A DNA stretch of 64,000 nt from Clostridia bacterium UC5.1-1D10 (GTDB lineage: Bacteria > Bacillota > Clostridia > Lachnospirales > Anaerotignaceae), in assembly GCA_001304995.1 (NCBI GenBank), contig BBZU01000007.1, positions 62,001 to 126,000 on the forward strand, read 5' to 3'. A program made the translations under genes and the position numbers. The first letter of the stretch is position 1, and every line of letters begins with the position of its first letter. Shown piece by piece: positions 20,059 to 29,527 of this stretch. The notes beneath the pieces are model-generated. The model was not told the origin of the DNA and did not search any database. It saw only the letters and a program-made list of their open reading frames with translations.

Positions 20059-20461
20059 AACAAAACCGCCTTTCTTTTGGTTTGTCAAATTGTTTCTGCC
20101 GCAGGTTTTCGCATACATCTAGGATATGCTGCCAAAGTACATCGTCTTTGCCTGCCGCCAGCAGCAGAAAGAGAAAATCCGTTTTGGTGCTTTCCAGAAA
20201 ATCCTCCGCTTCTGCGGGACTTTTTGCCAGCAGGAATTTTTCCAGACTGTCTGTGGTCAGCGCCATGGGGATGCAGCTTTCCATTTGGGTCAGTATGCCG
20301 CCGATGGTATCATTGCCGCAGGGCAGGGCGGAAAGGTGCTGATACAAGGCGTGGCTGTTGAGAAAATACAGATTGCCTGCCTGCCAGTTCGTCAGACTTT
20401 GCCGCAGCAGAGAGAAACAGCCGCAAAGAGTTTTGCGGCTTATGATTTCATGGGTTTCCAT
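20036..20461 (-). CDS. Hypothetical protein upstream of the radical SAM gene
   Basis: About 141 residues, mostly helical, beginning METHEIISRKTLCGCFSLLRQSLTNW and ending KERRFCYGRKTLS. There is no signal peptide and no membrane segment. I do not recognise a domain. It has a convincing GGAGGA site before ATG 20461 and overlaps the radical SAM gene, so the two are probably co-translated. Confidence 0.55.
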   Translation of the reverse strand: METHEIISRKTLCGCFSLLRQSLTNWQAGNLYFLNSHALYQHLSALPCGNDTIGGILTQMESCIPMALTTDSLEKFLLAKSPAEAEDFLESTKTDFLFLLLAAGKDDVLWQHILDVCENLRQKQFDKPKERRFCYGRKTLS

Positions 20462-20537
20462 TGCCAATATCCTCCGAAAAAATTTTGTATTTCTTCCGTA
20501 GGATATGTGGTTTTGAAAGATTTATATTGTCAGTTTT

Positions 20538-21642
20538 TTACGCTTCTTCTACCAGTTTTTTCAATTCGGAAAGCAGCATGGCGTTGTCCTCGGGACGGAG
20601 GATGCAGAAACGCAGGAAGCTTTCATCCAGAAACGCGAAGCTGGAAGCGTCACGGATGAGCATTTTTTCACGATCAGTTTTTCAAAAAGCTCAGCGGCAG
20701 TGATTTTGTCTGTCAGCAGCTTCAGCAGAATGAAGTTGGCAGAGGAAGGATATGCCTTGATGTTCTTCCATGTGGAAAGTTCCTCCAATGCTTTTTTCCG
20801 TTCGTCAGAATGAGTTTCTTTGTGGTATCATGGAATTCTTTATCTGTGAAAAGGCGTTCGCCGGCAAAAGCAGCCAGAGAGTTCACGCTCCAAGGGTCTT
20901 GGTTGGTCTGGAGGCGGTTACGGAAAGCTTCGTTGGAAGATACGCCATAGCCCAGACGGATACCGGGTGCCGCAAAGAATTTAGATGTACCACGAATAAC
21001 AAACAGGTTGTCAAATTCCGCAGCCAGAGGAATGGCGCAGATTTCATCCAGATTATCGGCAAATTCCAGATAGGTTTCGTCAATCATCACGGAAGCCCCT
21101 GTTTCTTTGCAGTGGGTCAGGATGGTGCGCAGCTGGGATACGGTCAAAGCGGAGCCTGTGGGGTTGTTGGGGTTGCAGGCAACGAACATGCCGATTTCCG
21201 GTGTCAATGCCGCCAGCAGGGCATCCAAATCAATGACAAAGTCCTCCTCTGCTTTCAGAGGGAAATAATCGAATGTACCGCCGGTGAGGGAAACTTCCCG
21301 TTCGTATTCGCTATAAGCAGGGCCCATGATAAGGCTTTTTTTCGCGTTGACAGTCTTGATGAATGTACCGATTAGCTCAGTGGAGCCGTTGCCCACCACA
21401 ATATGCTCGGGATTTGCACCGGTATATGCGCCGATGGCTTCCCGCAGAGCGGTGTAATGTTTGTCTGGATAAGTGGAAATGATGTCCAGATTCTGGGCAA
21501 GTGCTGTTTTCACAGATTCGGGAAAGCCCAGAGGGTTGATGTTGCCGCTGAAATCCAGAATTTCTGCTTTGGGGATGCCGTATTTTCTTTCGATGGCGTC
21601 CAAATCGCCGCCATGCTGATGCATCAGAGGTTTTGTTTCCAT
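20538..21642 (-). CDS. CobD/HisC-like PLP aminotransferase (two frameshifts)
   Basis: A fold-type I PLP enzyme of about 368 residues. The start HQHGGDLDAIERKYGIPKAEILDFSGNINPLGFP is typical of threonine-phosphate decarboxylase (CobD, cobalamin side chain) and of its HisC relatives. GNGSTELIGTF, ACNPNNPTGSALT and the PLP lysine in GTSKFFAAPGIRLGYG are present. Two A-run undercalls on the coding strand break it: T6 at 20792-20797 (plus strand) and T6 at 20663-20668. Correcting both gives GKKALEELSTWKN, then LIVKKMLIRDASSFAFLDESFLRFCILRPEDN to the stop at 20538. No other cobalamin or histidine gene lies nearby, so the substrate is open. Confidence 0.78.
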
Positions 21643-21681
21643 GATTTATCTAAAGTCCCTTCTTTATATGGTAATGCTTGT

Positions 21682-23237
21682 TTAATAAATTTCGTCGATC
21701 TGTTCCATTTCGGTGATCTTTTCGCTTTGTCTGCGGATGCGTGGATACATAAGGTAAGGATTGCTTGCCTTTTTCTCCAGTACCTCAATGGTCAGGGCGC
21801 CGGCTTTGCCGGAAGGCGGTGTCAGTGTCCATACATCGCCGATATGTAAGGGCAGATCACCCAGTGTCAGGCCGTCTGTTTTGTTGATGGCGCGCTTAGA
21901 AGCGGCAGGCGCGTATTCCATAGGGAAGCCGTTGTCATCGGGGATGGACAGAACGTATTCCCGTGTGTCCTCCATGGCAAAAGCGGCGAAGATGTCACAG
22001 CAGAAATCATGGAGCAGATTTTCTGTGGACAGTTCCGCTTCTTTCCAGAGGTTTTCGTCCTTCTGCAATGTGGCACGGAGAGAGACCACATCTGTCACCA
22101 GTTCAAAACGCAGCATTTCTTCGTAATACCGCAGTTCCAGTTCTGGTGTGATGGCTTCCATAATGCGCTCAAAGGAAATATTTTTGGGCATTTTCTGTTT
22201 GTTGACAGAAAGTTTTTCTTTTGCCGTCAGTTCCATTCCGATGGCGGTCAGACTGCAATAAGAGGGCGGTGTGAACAGTTCCGCACCGGGGTTGTGGTGC
22301 ATGAGGAACAGTGCCGCCAGATTATTGATGTTCTGATAAAAACGGAAGGCTGTAAAGGAAATGGGGCGCACCACATGGAAAAAGTGTCCAAAGGGTGTGA
22401 ATACCCATTTGTCCATCATAATGCCCGCAAAGAGGAAGGAGGATACAATGGACTGTTCTTCTTCCGTCAGTTCATTGGGGGGCGTTTTCCAGATGCTTTC
22501 CAGATCAATGTCCACCCGTTTATAAAAGTCTACAAAGACCTGATCAATGTCAATGTGGTTTTCCAGATATTGATAGAAAAGCTGCTGCTGACCATGCCCG
22601 GTTCTAAGTCCATGGTGTATTGGAGACGTTCCGCCGCCAGTGCGCAGCCTTCCCAAAGGAGGGTATCCAGCGCTTCTATGGGTTCTTTTGCAAAGAAAGC
22701 GTCGGCTTTCTGGCTTTTGGTCACTTTATGGATATGGATGGCGGGAACTTTCTGGAAAAAGCCCATCTGCTGACACAGGCGGGTCAGATATTCCAGATAA
22801 AAGCCATCAGGCAATGTGAGTTTTTTCAGCAGTTCCTCTCTGTCCTCCGGCAGGAAAAAGCCGTTTTCGTCAACGGTGCAGTCCGGCAGGCAGGCATTCA
22901 GTATGGTCTGCATATCCCGCAGTATGGGGTGGTTTTCCAATGTGTAGGAAACGGGATGGAAGCTGTATTTTTCCATGCCAGCGGCTTTTTTGTCCACATG
23001 AAGGACGTAAGCCTTTTCCACCTTTGGATCTTCTTCGTCGCAGTGGATGATGTTGGCAGGGGTCAGTATGGTTTCTCCCGTCAGTGCTGTATAATACCAT
23101 TTGGAAAAAACCATAGGCGCAATGTCCCAAAGACCGTCCATGGCTTCCGGGTCCATACGGCTGGCATACTTTTCGTATTCCGTTGTAAAAAGCTGAAGCA
23201 GATCTTCGTGCCGCAGCTGATCTGTATGATTATTCAT
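21682..23237 (-). CDS. Hypothetical protein, about 518 residues (frameshifted)
   Basis: A soluble, acidic protein starting MNNHTDQLRHEDLLQLFTTEYEKYASRMDPEAMDGLWDIAPMVFSKWYY after AAAGGAG. A missing G near 22592-22593 breaks the frame; restoring it gives MDLEPGMGQQQLFYQYLENHIDIDQ. The C-terminal GLTLGDLPLHIGDVWTLTPPSGKAGALTIEVLEK is weakly reminiscent of the compact beta domain of pRiA4b ORF-3-like proteins, but the match is not strong. There is no signal peptide and no obvious catalytic motif. It precedes the aminotransferase on the same strand, 39 bases away. Confidence 0.6.
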
Positions 23238-23439
23238 GAAGAACTCCTTTTTCATCTGTTTCGGGTTTCTGTCCCTTGGGGCAGAAACAGCCACTTTCCA
23301 TTTTAGCAGAAAAAGCGGGCATTGGGAAGGATGGTGTCGAAAAAACATGGGCAATTCTTCAAAAGGAATGGCAAAAGAGGCAAACGTTTTTGTGCAAAAG
23401 ACAGAAAGTGGATTGTTTCAAAAAAACCCTCCTATTTTA

Positions 23440-23468
23440 TTGAAACTGTGGACAGAATGTGCTATATT
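23440..23468 (+). promoter_or_regulatory. Sigma-A promoter of the ACT-domain gene
   Basis: TTGAAA at 23440 and TATATT at 23463 are separated by 17 bases, about 55 bases upstream of the TTG start. Confidence 0.6.
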
Positions 23469-23523
23469 CCTTGTAGTAGAAACAAATGTATGTATCGGAG
23501 ATACAAAAAGGGGAGAACAAATA

Positions 23524-23967
23524 TTGAAAGAAGATAAGAATTTTTTCATCGTGGACAAAAGCGTACTGCCTGAAATTTTTCTGAAGGTTATGGAAGTCAA
23601 AAACCTGCTGGAAAGCAAGAAGGAAAAAACAGTACAGGATGCGGTGAACCGTGTCGGCATCAGCCGCAGTGCTTTTTATAAGTACCGTGACGCTGTCCAT
23701 CCGCTCTACGAAAACACAAGAGGAAAAACCGTCACCATCGCAGCCAATCTGGATGATACACCGGGGCTCCTTTCCGCAGTGCTCAACAGCATTGCCACAG
23801 AAGGCGCAAATATCCTGACCATCAACCAGACCATTCCCATCAATGGTATCGCAAACGTGACCATCACCATTGAAACGAATGAAATGCAGGGTGAATTCGG
23901 CAGACTCATGACCCAGCTGGAAAACTTGCAGGGCATGCAGTCCATCAAGATCATCGGCAGAGAATAA
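23524..23967 (+). CDS. ACT domain-containing protein (UPF0735/PheB-like)
   Basis: 147 residues. The N-terminus KNFFIVDKSVLPEIFLKVMEVKNLLESKKEKTVQDAVNRVGISRSAFYKYRDAVHP is the conserved family segment with a helix-turn-helix-like part. The C-terminal ACT domain (TVTIAANLDDTPGLLSAVLNSIATEGANILTINQTIP) is the usual amino-acid sensing fold. The start is TTG 23524, nine bases after AGGGGAG. It lies directly ahead of thrB and lysC, which fits a role in sensing an aspartate-family amino acid. Confidence 0.85.
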   Translation: MKEDKNFFIVDKSVLPEIFLKVMEVKNLLESKKEKTVQDAVNRVGISRSAFYKYRDAVHPLYENTRGKTVTIAANLDDTPGLLSAVLNSIATEGANILTINQTIPINGIANVTITIETNEMQGEFGRLMTQLENLQGMQSIKIIGRE

Positions 23968-24002
23968 ATATAAGAGAAAGCAAATAAAATGGCAAGGAAA
24001 TC

Positions 24003-24040
24003 GACCCGCATCGTCTGCGGATGAGGCGGGTCTTGTTTTT
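24003..24040 (+). terminator. Terminator or attenuator between ACT gene and thrB
   Basis: GACCCGC and GCGGGTC arms with an internal CGTCTGCG segment, followed by TTGTTTTT. It could be a simple terminator, or an attenuator for thrB-lysC; no leader peptide is evident. Confidence 0.6.
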
Positions 24041-24092
24041 GACCGCAAAAATCGGCGATTCAGGGGAAAAACGAAAAAAGGAGGCTTCTGTT

Positions 24093-25012
24093 ATGATTCA
24101 TATACGGGTACCTGCAACATCTGCCAATATGGGCCCTGGCTTTGACAGCATCGGTGTAGCACTGCAGTTGTATAACCATTTGTGGGTAGAGGAAATCCCG
24201 GAAGGGGTGGAGATCGAGATCCGCAAAGAACAGCCCATTGCCATTCCCACAGACGAAAGCAACCTCATTTATCAGACCATGCGCAAGCTTTACGACGCAA
24301 AGGGTCTGAAAATGCCAGGTGTGCGTCTGATCCAGTCTGACGACATTCCTATGGTGCGCGGACTGGGCAGCAGCGCGGCTTGTATTGTTGGGGGGCTGAT
24401 GGCGGCAAATGAGCTGGCAGGCGGACCTTGCACCAAGGAAGAACTGGCGGAAATGGCAGCTCAGATGGAAGGTCACCCGGATAATTCTAACCCTGCTTTT
24501 TTCGGCAGCATGGTGGTAGGGGCTCTGGGAGAAAAAAATATGAAACATGTACGTTTGGAGTTGCCCGACGACTTATTTTTGCTATAATGGTGCCGGATTT
24601 TCCCGTTTCTACGGAGCGGTCAAGAAGCGTGCTGCCAACGGCTTATTCCCGGAGCGATGTTGTATTTAACGTGTCCCGGGCGGCATTATTGGTAGCGTCT
24701 TTGATGACAGGGAAATTCGAAAACCTGGAGATGGCCATGGAGGATAAAATCCACCAGCCGTACAGAAAAGAACTGATCCCTCACATGGAGGATATATTTG
24801 CAAAAGCCAAGGAAAGCGGTGCCACGGCATGCTATTTGAGCGGCGCAGGTTCTACCTTGATGGCGATGGTAACAAAAGACAAGGCTGAAACATTCAGGAA
24901 TCAAATGTCCGCCTACTTTGCAGCACTGCCCAACAACTGGCAGCTGACGCTGCTGAAGCCGGATCTGGAAGGTGCTGTAGTAGTGACTGAATCACAGGAG
25001 GAAGTAGAATAA
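24093..25012 (+). CDS. thrB: Homoserine kinase (frameshifted)
   Basis: GHMP kinase that phosphorylates homoserine on the way to threonine. MIHIRVPATSANMGPGFDSIGVAL is the typical start, VRGLGSSAACIVGGLMAANELAG is the ATP-binding motif, and LSGAGSTLMAMV is the third GHMP motif. A T5 run at 24576-24580 needs a sixth T; this restores LPDDLFFAIMVPDFPVSTERSRSVLP and a protein of about 306 residues, normal length. The start ATG 24093 follows AAAAGGAGG. The stop overlaps the lysC start by one base (TAATG). Confidence 0.92.
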
Positions 25013-26238
25013 TGTTAATTGTGCAGAAATACGGCGGCAGCTCCGTCGCCAATGCAGAAAGAGTGTTCAATGTTGCCAAGCGGATTCTGGCAACACAGAA
25101 AGAAGGCAATGACGTTGTAGTTGTTCTGTCCGCACAGGGCAAGACAACAGACGGACTGATTGCCAAAGCAAAAGAAATCAATCCCAAGGCAAGCCGCAGA
25201 GAAATGGATATGCTGCTTGTGACCGGGGAACAGCAGTCCGTAGCACTGATGGCAATGGCGATCAACGCTTTGGGCGGCAGAGCCGTTTCCCTCAATGCCG
25301 TACAGGTAGGGATTGAAACCACAAATACTTACAGCAATGCACGTATTCGTAAAATTCATTCCGAACGCATTGAAAACGAACTGGAACAGGGCAACATCGT
25401 ACTGGTGACAGGCTTCCAGGGCGTAAATATGCTGGGGGATATGACCACACTGGGCCGCGGCGGTTCCGATACTTCCGCAGTGGCGCTGGCAGCAGCCCTC
25501 AACGCAGATCTTTGTGAAATCTACACAGACGTAGAAGGTGTTTACACAGCAGACCCCCGCGTGGTAAAAGATGCCAGAAAGCTGGATGAAATCAGCTATG
25601 ATGAAATGCTGGAATTGGCGTCTTTGGGTGCGAAAGTGCTTCACTGCCGTTCTGTGGAAGTGGCGAAGAAGTACAATGTGAAACTGGTGGTGCGCTCCAG
25701 TATGTCTGACGCGCCCGGTACAGAAGTGAAGGAGGAATGCAAGATGGAAAGAATGCTGGTAAGCGGTGTAGCTGCGGATAAAAATGTATCCCGTATTTCA
25801 GTTTTAGGTGTAAAAGACGAGCCCGGTAAGGCTTTTGAAATATTCGATCTGATGGCAAGAGAAAAGGTAAGTGTAGATATTATTCTGCAGTCTAACGGAC
25901 ATGACGGCAGACAGGATATTTCCTTCACCATTGGTCAGGAAGATCTGGACATTGCCCTGAAGGCTCTGGAAGAAAACAAAGAAAGACTGACAGCACAGGA
26001 AATCGCTCACGACGAAAACGTTGCAAAACTGTCCATCGTTGGCGCAGGTATGGCAACAAACCCCGGTGTTGCAGCCATGTTCTTTGAAGCAATGTATGAT
26101 GCAGGCGTAAACATCGAAATGATCTCTACATCCGAAATCAAGATCACACTGCTGATCCCCAGAAAGGATATTGACGAAGCGATGATCGCTGTACACGATA
26201 AATTCAAAATCGCATCTGTAAATATGAGAAAAGACTGA
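25012..26238 (+). CDS. lysC: Aspartate kinase
   Basis: 408 residues. It makes aspartyl phosphate, the first step to lysine, threonine and methionine. The amino-acid kinase domain starts LIVQKYGGSSVANAERVFNVAKRI and contains FQGVNMLGDMTTLGRGGSDTSAVALAAAL and DPRVVKDARKLDEISYDEMLELASLGAKVLH. Two C-terminal ACT domains (ISVLGVKDEPGKAFEIFD and LSIVGAGMATNPGVAAMFFEAMYDAGVNIEMIST) provide feedback control. Coupled to thrB by the one-base overlap. Confidence 0.95.
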   Translation: MLIVQKYGGSSVANAERVFNVAKRILATQKEGNDVVVVLSAQGKTTDGLIAKAKEINPKASRREMDMLLVTGEQQSVALMAMAINALGGRAVSLNAVQVGIETTNTYSNARIRKIHSERIENELEQGNIVLVTGFQGVNMLGDMTTLGRGGSDTSAVALAAALNADLCEIYTDVEGVYTADPRVVKDARKLDEISYDEMLELASLGAKVLHCRSVEVAKKYNVKLVVRSSMSDAPGTEVKEECKMERMLVSGVAADKNVSRISVLGVKDEPGKAFEIFDLMAREKVSVDIILQSNGHDGRQDISFTIGQEDLDIALKALEENKERLTAQEIAHDENVAKLSIVGAGMATNPGVAAMFFEAMYDAGVNIEMISTSEIKITLLIPRKDIDEAMIAVHDKFKIASVNMRKD

Positions 26239-26296
26239 TTTTTTATAAAACCAGAATAAAAAACGGAATGTTTCGATGAAGCATTCCTGATGAGAT

Positions 26297-26328
26297 CAGC
26301 TGGAATCTGAGGATTCCAGCTGTTTTTT
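26297..26328 (+). terminator. Terminator of thrB-lysC
   Basis: CAGCTGGAATC, loop TGA, GGATTCCAGCTG, then TTTTTTG. A smaller hairpin (GGAATG/CATTCC, about 26264-26287) precedes it. It is another member of the AGCTGGAATCC stem family. Confidence 0.85.
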
Positions 26329-26471
26329 GTGTCATGGTCTTGTCGTACATAACAGACGACAAATGGCGGAAAGTGTTTTGCAAAGGAAGGGGCCGCATTT
26401 GCGTTTTTTGGTGGAAAAAGCATTGTTTTGGCGTTTTTTTGGGTAGTATCTGCCAGAAGATTTTTTGGTTT

Positions 26472-26545
26472 TTTGTATAACATGCCGCTTGTTTCTTTGT
26501 CTAAGTTCATGTACAATAGGTACAAGACTTGTATACAGTATAGAA
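26472..26545 (+). promoter_or_regulatory. Candidate GntR operator upstream of ispE
   Basis: Repeated TTGTA-type half sites precede ispE: TTGTATAAC near 26472, GTACAA near 26510 and a near-palindrome GGTACAAGACTTGTATAC around 26518-26535. Many GntR-family regulators bind TNGTNNNACNA-like dyads, and the second gene of this unit is a GntR regulator, so autoregulation is plausible. The rest of the 323-base gap holds only the lysC terminators. Confidence 0.35.
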
Positions 26546-26561
26546 AAAACGAGGGAACGAC

Positions 26562-27479
26562 GTGGAAGAAATCAGATTAAAAGCACGGGCAAAAATCAAC
26601 TTAACACTGGATGTAACAGGCAAGCGGGACAACGGCTATCACGAATTGCAGATGATTATGCAGACCGTAGGGCTCTATGACGAAATCGTTCTGCGGAAAA
26701 TTCCGGAGAATGAAATCCGTCTGGAATCCAATGTGAGCTGGCTGCCTGCGGATAACCGCAATCTGGCTTGGCGTGCGGCAGAACTCATGCGCAGCACCTA
26801 CGACATCAAGGAAGGCGTTTTGATTCAGATTGACAAACGGATTCCTGTGGCGGCAGGACTGGCTGGCGGCAGCGCAGACTGCGCGGCAGTGCTGGTGGGC
26901 ATGAATAAGCTGTTTTCACTGAAATTGCCCGCAAAAAAGCTGGAAGAACTGGCTTTGACCATGGGAACGGATATCCCTTACTGTGTGCGCCGGGGAACGG
27001 TGCTGGCAGAAGGCGTGGGTGAAGTGCTGACCAATATCGAGCCACCCTGTCCATTCTGCTATGTGGTACTGGCAAAACTGCCTGTAAGCGTATCCACAGC
27101 GAAGGTCTACCAGAGCCTGAAATGGGATCAGGTAGAACACCACCCTGATACCAAAGGTATGTTGGCGGCTATGGCAAAAGGCGATGTGCCTGCCATGGGA
27201 CGGCTTTTGGGAAATGTGCTGGAAACAGTCACCATTCCCATGTATCCGAAAATCGCTGATATCAAGGAAAGTATGTTGGAAAACGGAGCGGAAGGCGCCC
27301 TCATGAGCGGCAGCGGCCCCACCGTTTTCGGTTTGTTTACCAAACAGGAAAGGGCGAAGGAAGCGGCGAAGATCCTGCGGAAGCAGTTCGCCATGAGAGA
27401 TGTATTTGTGACACAGATTTACCATGTGCCCCATGGCAAGAAGGAAAGGAGAACGACTGATGGCAGACACAAGATTTAA
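26562..27479 (+). CDS. ispE: 4-diphosphocytidyl-2-C-methyl-D-erythritol kinase
   Basis: 305 residues, a GHMP kinase of the non-mevalonate isoprenoid pathway, phosphorylating CDP-methylerythritol. The start LKARAKINLTLDVTGKRDNGYHEL, the ATP motif IPVAAGLAGGSADCAAVLVGMNKL, DIPYCVRRGTVLAEGVGE and the C-terminal LMSGSGPTVFGLF are all diagnostic. The start codon is GTG 26562 after a weak GAGGG. It overlaps the following regulator by 20 bases, an arrangement common in Clostridia. Confidence 0.95.
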   Translation: MEEIRLKARAKINLTLDVTGKRDNGYHELQMIMQTVGLYDEIVLRKIPENEIRLESNVSWLPADNRNLAWRAAELMRSTYDIKEGVLIQIDKRIPVAAGLAGGSADCAAVLVGMNKLFSLKLPAKKLEELALTMGTDIPYCVRRGTVLAEGVGEVLTNIEPPCPFCYVVLAKLPVSVSTAKVYQSLKWDQVEHHPDTKGMLAAMAKGDVPAMGRLLGNVLETVTIPMYPKIADIKESMLENGAEGALMSGSGPTVFGLFTKQERAKEAAKILRKQFAMRDVFVTQIYHVPHGKKERRTTDGRHKI

Positions 27480-28143
27480 TATCAATTCTAACGAATATCT
27501 TCCCCTGCGGGATGTTGTATTCAATACACTGAGAGACGCGATTTTGACAGGCAAACTGGTTCCCGGTGAAAGACTGATGGAAAACCAGCTGGCGGAAAAA
27601 CTGGGCGTAAGCCGTACACCCGTCAGAGAAGCGCTGCGTATGCTGGAACTGGAAAACCTGGTAGAACTGGTGCCCAGAAAAGGCGCGCAGGTTCTGGATA
27701 TGAGCGAAAAAGACATCATCAACATTCTGGAAGTCAGAGGTGTTCTGGAAGGTCTGGCAACTGGTCTGGCTTGTAAAAAAATGAGCGCAGAAGGCCTGGC
27801 AGAACTGAAAGGTCTGGAAGAACGCTTTGAAAAAGCCATTGCAGACAAAGCACTGGAAGAAATCGCCGAAATCGACGAACAGTTCCACAATGTGATCTTT
27901 GCTTCCACAGACAATGACAAACTGATTCAGATTTTCAATAACCTGCAGATTCAGCTGTACCGTTATCGTATGGCACACCTGAAACTGGATTCTTCTATCC
28001 CTGCTATCGTGGCACATCACAAAGGCATTATCCGTGCCATCGAAAACCACGATGTGGAAGAAGGTACAACTATGGCACAGGGCCATGTAAAATATCACAC
28101 AGAATTCATTCTGCGTGCTGTTCGCAACAAAGAAACAAAGTAA
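27460..28143 (+). CDS. GntR family (FadR/FCD-type) transcriptional regulator
   Basis: 227 residues. The N-terminal winged helix contains LRDAILTGKLVPGERLMENQLAEKLGVSRTPVREALRMLELENLVE. The C-terminal FCD ligand domain has the metal-binding pattern of Asp/His residues (EIDEQFHNVIFASTDND, IVAHHKGIIRAIENHD). The start ATG 27460 follows AAGGAGA. It lies downstream of and overlaps ispE. The ligand cannot be predicted. A copy of the 180-bp repeat sits in its terminator. Confidence 0.9.
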   Translation: MADTRFNINSNEYLPLRDVVFNTLRDAILTGKLVPGERLMENQLAEKLGVSRTPVREALRMLELENLVELVPRKGAQVLDMSEKDIINILEVRGVLEGLATGLACKKMSAEGLAELKGLEERFEKAIADKALEEIAEIDEQFHNVIFASTDNDKLIQIFNNLQIQLYRYRMAHLKLDSSIPAIVAHHKGIIRAIENHDVEEGTTMAQGHVKYHTEFILRAVRNKETK

Positions 28144-28151
28144 GAAAATAC

Positions 28152-28358
28152 AAAAGACCAGACAAAAGCAACTTCCCCTTAAGAAAACATTGATTTTTCT
28201 TTTCCTTGATTTCTTAAGGGGAATTGTGACGGCTGTCTTCATAAGAAAACATAACAAATACAATCTGAACAAAATCATAAAGCCAAAATCCTTTGTAATC
28301 ATACGGATTTTGGCTTTATTTGTTTTCTTATGAAGATGCCCCTAATGTCTGGTCTTTT
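28152..28358 (+). terminator. Terminator of the gntR gene, split by a repeat element
   Basis: AAAAGACCAGACA at 28152-28164 pairs perfectly over 13 bases with TGTCTGGTCTTTT at 28346-28358, followed by more T. The two arms are 181 bases apart because a 180-bp element occupies the loop. Without the element this is a compact intrinsic terminator. Confidence 0.75.
28166..28345 (+). repeat. Structured intergenic element, copy 1
   Basis: This copy runs from AGCAACTTCCCC to GATGCCCCTAA. It contains stem A (TTCCCCTTAAGAAA with TTTCTTAAGGGGAA), the conserved linker TTG(C/T)GACGGCTG, stem B (TCTTCATAAGAAAACA with TGTTTTCTTATGAAGA) and, inside stem B, stem C (AGCCAAAATCC with GGATTTTGGCT). It begins about 24 bases after the gntR stop, in the same sense. 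No open reading frame is carried. The family is not one I can name. Confidence 0.85.
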
Positions 28359-28374
28359 TTTTCTGCAAAAAAAA

Positions 28375-29511
28375 TCAGGTTTCTTCCGGCAAAGAGTAGG
28401 TTTTGTCCAAAAGAGGAAGAAACTTTTCGCGATTTTCCCAAAGATCGATTTCGGTATAAGATTTGAGAAGCAAGATACGGGAACCCTTTTGGATGACAAG
28501 ATAGTTTTGAAAGTCTTTTGCTCGGTACTCCAGTTTGGTACCATCGGCGAGAGTTTGTGTTTCCGTTTTGTTCAGGTTGTTGCCGGCTTCTGTCATCAGA
28601 TAAGTTTTGCCGAGGCTTTCGGACAGAAATTCTGATTGACATTGGAAATACTGGGTATCCAAATAAAAATCGTCACTGATTTGAAAAATTTCATACTGTA
28701 CAGGAGCCAGAAATGAGGTGTAGTAGGAAAAATAGCTGCTATCCGATAGATTTTTATGGCTTCCAAAAGCGGCAGGGGAGAGCGTAGGGAGCTCTGTGCT
28801 GTTCTGCGCAGACAAGGGAATGCGTTCGTTCCAGTTTTGTATCCAAAAAGGAGACAGAAGGAACAGAAAGAGGAAAACTTCTGCGGTGATGCGGCAACAT
28901 GTCCGAAGGAGTAGTTTTCTTTTTACTTTGTGGAAATCCTCTGTTTCGGTCACGTCTGTTTCCTCAAAGATCTGCTTTTTCAGTTTTTGCAGCTGTCGAA
29001 TTTCCTTCGTTGTATCAAGAAAATAAAAAAACAGAAGCAGGACAAAAGCTGAGATCAAAGCGGAATGGTGCAGCCAGTAAAGCCAGTTGCCGGCGGAAAT
29101 ATGTAAAAGCAGCCATAGGGGGAAAAGGCAGAACACAAGGAGCGCCCTCCGCAGACATTTTTTCTGAAGCTTCCCAAGGGTCTCCAATTGCAGTTCCGCA
29201 TCTGTGTGCAGTTCCGGCAGAGAAAAATCATCGGTGCCATAGACCACTAGATGTTCCGAACGGTTGTCAATGTATTTCCAGCCAAATTCTTCGTAAAGCT
29301 GTTGTCGTTCCCGACTGGGGTCCCAGCAGCGGTCTGGGTCTGCGTCTACTCGATAGCGCATGGGCTTTGGTGTGCCTTTCTCAAACTTGGCAAAGGCGCG
29401 GCGGCAGGAAACCAGAAATAGCCCTTCTTCTTGCGCCAGTTCTTCCAGCCAAGCTTCAAAAGTCTTGATTTCATAAGGGGCACAGGGAATCAAGCGACGA
29501 ATATATGCCAT
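28375..29511 (-). CDS. DUF2812 domain membrane protein (first of two paralogues)
   Basis: 378 residues. The N-terminal cytoplasmic DUF2812 domain shows the hallmark FAKFEKGTPKPMRYRVDADPD and LYEEFGWKYIDNRSEHLVVYGTDD. It is followed by hydrophobic segments near residues 125-175 and 205-230 and an extracytoplasmic C-terminal region. The start ATG 29511 follows AGGAGGG. It is the last gene of a PadR-DUF2812-DUF2812 unit; DUF2812 proteins are often paired with PadR regulators, and their function is not established. Confidence 0.85.
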   Translation of the reverse strand: MAYIRRLIPCAPYEIKTFEAWLEELAQEEGLFLVSCRRAFAKFEKGTPKPMRYRVDADPDRCWDPSRERQQLYEEFGWKYIDNRSEHLVVYGTDDFSLPELHTDAELQLETLGKLQKKCLRRALLVFCLFPLWLLLHISAGNWLYWLHHSALISAFVLLLFFYFLDTTKEIRQLQKLKKQIFEETDVTETEDFHKVKRKLLLRTCCRITAEVFLFLFLLSPFWIQNWNERIPLSAQNSTELPTLSPAAFGSHKNLSDSSYFSYYTSFLAPVQYEIFQISDDFYLDTQYFQCQSEFLSESLGKTYLMTEAGNNLNKTETQTLADGTKLEYRAKDFQNYLVIQKGSRILLLKSYTEIDLWENREKFLPLLDKTYSLPEET

Positions 29512-29527
29512 GTTATGCCCTCCTTTC

